Shown: one piece after another, positions 19,362 through 20,036 of the stretch
Layout of the letters: every line of letters begins with the position of its first letter
Numbering within the stretch: position 1 is the first letter of the stretch
Origin: a virus
Virus record (IMG/VR): IMGVR_UViG_3300009182_000388
Span: 1-20,036 of that record
Strand: one strand, 5' to 3'
DNA: 20,036 nucleotides
Notes under the pieces: model-generated
Told to the model about the DNA's origin: nothing
Databases searched by the model: none
Seen by the model: the letters and a program-made list of their open reading frames with translations, nothing else
Translations under genes and position numbers: made by a program

Positions 19362-19389
19362 AAAAAATAAAGCTTTTTCGCCCTAAAAA

Positions 19390-19650
19390 TCAGTAACTTG
19401 GGCCATTTACTACTGTGATAAACGCTCTTGCCCAATCCTGCCAAGTTGCAAACCCTACTGGATCTGGCACTGGATATGTGGCAAAGGGCGGTGACTGTAC
19501 TAATGCGTTTGCAGTGTCTTGCCAGTGGTCTTCTGCAGAGTGCACAATGTTGCGCTGACCATACTGCACAAACAAGTTACCATTAAACTCTTCCCAGGTT
19601 GAATGATCTGGGGAGTATGGAAAATACTCTATTGTGCCGGCTTTAACCAT
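19390..19650 (-). CDS. Conserved hypothetical virion-region protein (86 aa)
   Basis: Start overlaps the upstream stop by one base (TAATG). The protein is rich in aromatic residues and acidic: GTIEYFPYSPDHSTWEEFNG, then LFVQYGQRN, HSAEDHWQDTANAL and PFATYPVPDP, with a final TWQDWARAFITVVNGPSY. The regular Trp/Tyr/Pro pattern indicates a small folded domain, and its place directly after a structural protein suggests a particle or assembly part such as a neck, head-completion or tail protein. I recall similar proteins next to such structural genes, all without known function. No signal peptide or membrane segment. Confidence 0.7.
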   Translation of the reverse strand: MVKAGTIEYFPYSPDHSTWEEFNGNLFVQYGQRNIVHSAEDHWQDTANALVQSPPFATYPVPDPVGFATWQDWARAFITVVNGPSY

Positions 19651-20036
19651 TATGGTCTTTCATCACCCATTTCAGCTGTAATCATGGTTCGACCAAGCTG
19701 ATAATTACCATCAATAGTATTTGATTCAAACAACAAGCTCATTTCACGATGCTCAATGCGCAGATCAATCTTTTCAGTACTTGGCCCAAACAAAAACGGA
19801 CCATTAGATTCAACCGGGCTTCTAGCAAACTTACGACCTAGTAATGTCAATGACATCACACCTGTTTGCACAAAGTCTGGCTCAACACGGCGTAAGTGCA
19901 TCCTACGGTTTACGCCTTGGGGTGTGTCTTGTGCTGGTGTTCCGCCAATCCAGCTAATATCGCAGGTGGTAAAACTAGAATAAATAGCGTTTACATCATT
20001 AAGCGTTACTGCGTTGTAACCATTTTCATGCTGCCA
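19650..20036 (-). CDS. C-terminal part of a virion structural protein, truncated at window edge
   Basis: The minus-strand frame is open to base 20036, so the gene starts outside the window; the ATG at 19901 is internal. The visible 128 residues are strand-rich: NDVNAIYSSFTTCDISWIGG, TPQGVNRRMHLRRVEPDF, QTGVMSLTLLGRKFA, a Gly/Pro loop, then EKIDLRIEHREMSLLFESNT and YQLGRTMITAEMGDERP. The closing pattern (REM-L-F-SN---G-Y-LGR, ending GD-RP) is one I associate with the C-terminal beta domain of podovirus-type tail or DNA-stabilisation proteins, but this is not firm. It is the most upstream member of the minus operon in the window and overlaps the 86-aa gene by one base. Confidence 0.65.
   Translation of the reverse strand, partial: WQHENGYNAVTLNDVNAIYSSFTTCDISWIGGTPAQDTPQGVNRRMHLRRVEPDFVQTGVMSLTLLGRKFARSPVESNGPFLFGPSTEKIDLRIEHREMSLLFESNTIDGNYQLGRTMITAEMGDERP

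Noticed and set aside
1-20036. tRNA genes, CRISPR arrays, insertion sequences, integrase or att sites
   Set aside because: No cloverleaf, regularly spaced repeats, transposase or recombinase motifs were seen by eye. The repeated elements are only a few copies, far apart and tied to gene starts, not an array.

Overview
The window is a stretch of a tailed double-stranded DNA phage (Caudoviricetes) genome, probably an uncultured environmental phage. The evidence is dense gene packing with ATGA and TAATG overlaps, many tiny unrecognised genes, a phage replication set (DUF2800 nuclease, DUF2815 single-strand-binding protein, family A DNA polymerase, adenosylcobalamin-dependent ribonucleotide reductase) and a run of large Gly/Ala-rich virion proteins, one with a lysozyme-like transglycosylase domain. 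The internal-virion gene set suggests a podovirus-like particle. The host cannot be read from the sequence; a Gram-negative host is only an inference. I see no tRNA, rRNA, integrase, insertion sequence or CRISPR array.

Layout. Positions 1-10941 are read on the plus strand and 10942-20036 on the minus strand. The two arms converge end to end at 10941/10942 with no spacer. Plus arm: a truncated DUF3310-like gene and four small genes (1-1196); a non-coding, strongly foldable stretch (1197-1396); small basic proteins and a terminase-small-subunit-like protein (1397-2519); the DUF2800 nuclease (2623-3753), a small membrane protein and an acidic protein; the DUF2815 SSB (4253-4768); the class II RNR (4858-6732); a train of ten small genes (6817-8986); and PolA (9028-10941). 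Minus arm, in its reading direction from 20036 down: the end of a structural protein, an 86-aa protein, a 50-aa protein, then five large proteins (629, 306, 660, 535 and 600 aa). These look like internal virion or DNA-ejection proteins and 'polyvalent' multidomain proteins.

The most interesting signal is non-coding. A 14-17 base element (GGATAAGTAGTTATGTA and close variants) stands before plus-strand transcription units at 1218, 2585, 4175 and 6784, and once in the opposite orientation before the minus-strand virion genes at 19346-19361. It always points with transcription and usually follows a T-tract. Two copies sit in a composite cassette made of an imperfect inverted repeat (TTTCACAT-GTGGTAAA), a UUCG-loop terminator whose stem bases differ but still pair, and the element. 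Two other copies share TAGGGCGAAA at the same spacing (24 bases) upstream. The best reading is a phage-specific promoter or 5' leader that punctuates both arms. A second signal is a short protein motif, A(K/E/S)GG(E/K/S)(V/I), found in four otherwise unlike proteins and usually at domain borders.

How the genes may work together: RNR supplies dNTPs, PolA with its 3'-5' exonuclease copies DNA, DUF2815 coats single strands, and the DUF2800 Cas4/RecB-like nuclease processes ends or recombination intermediates. The minus-arm proteins would be packaged in the head, then enter the cell with the DNA, open the peptidoglycan and possibly modify host targets.
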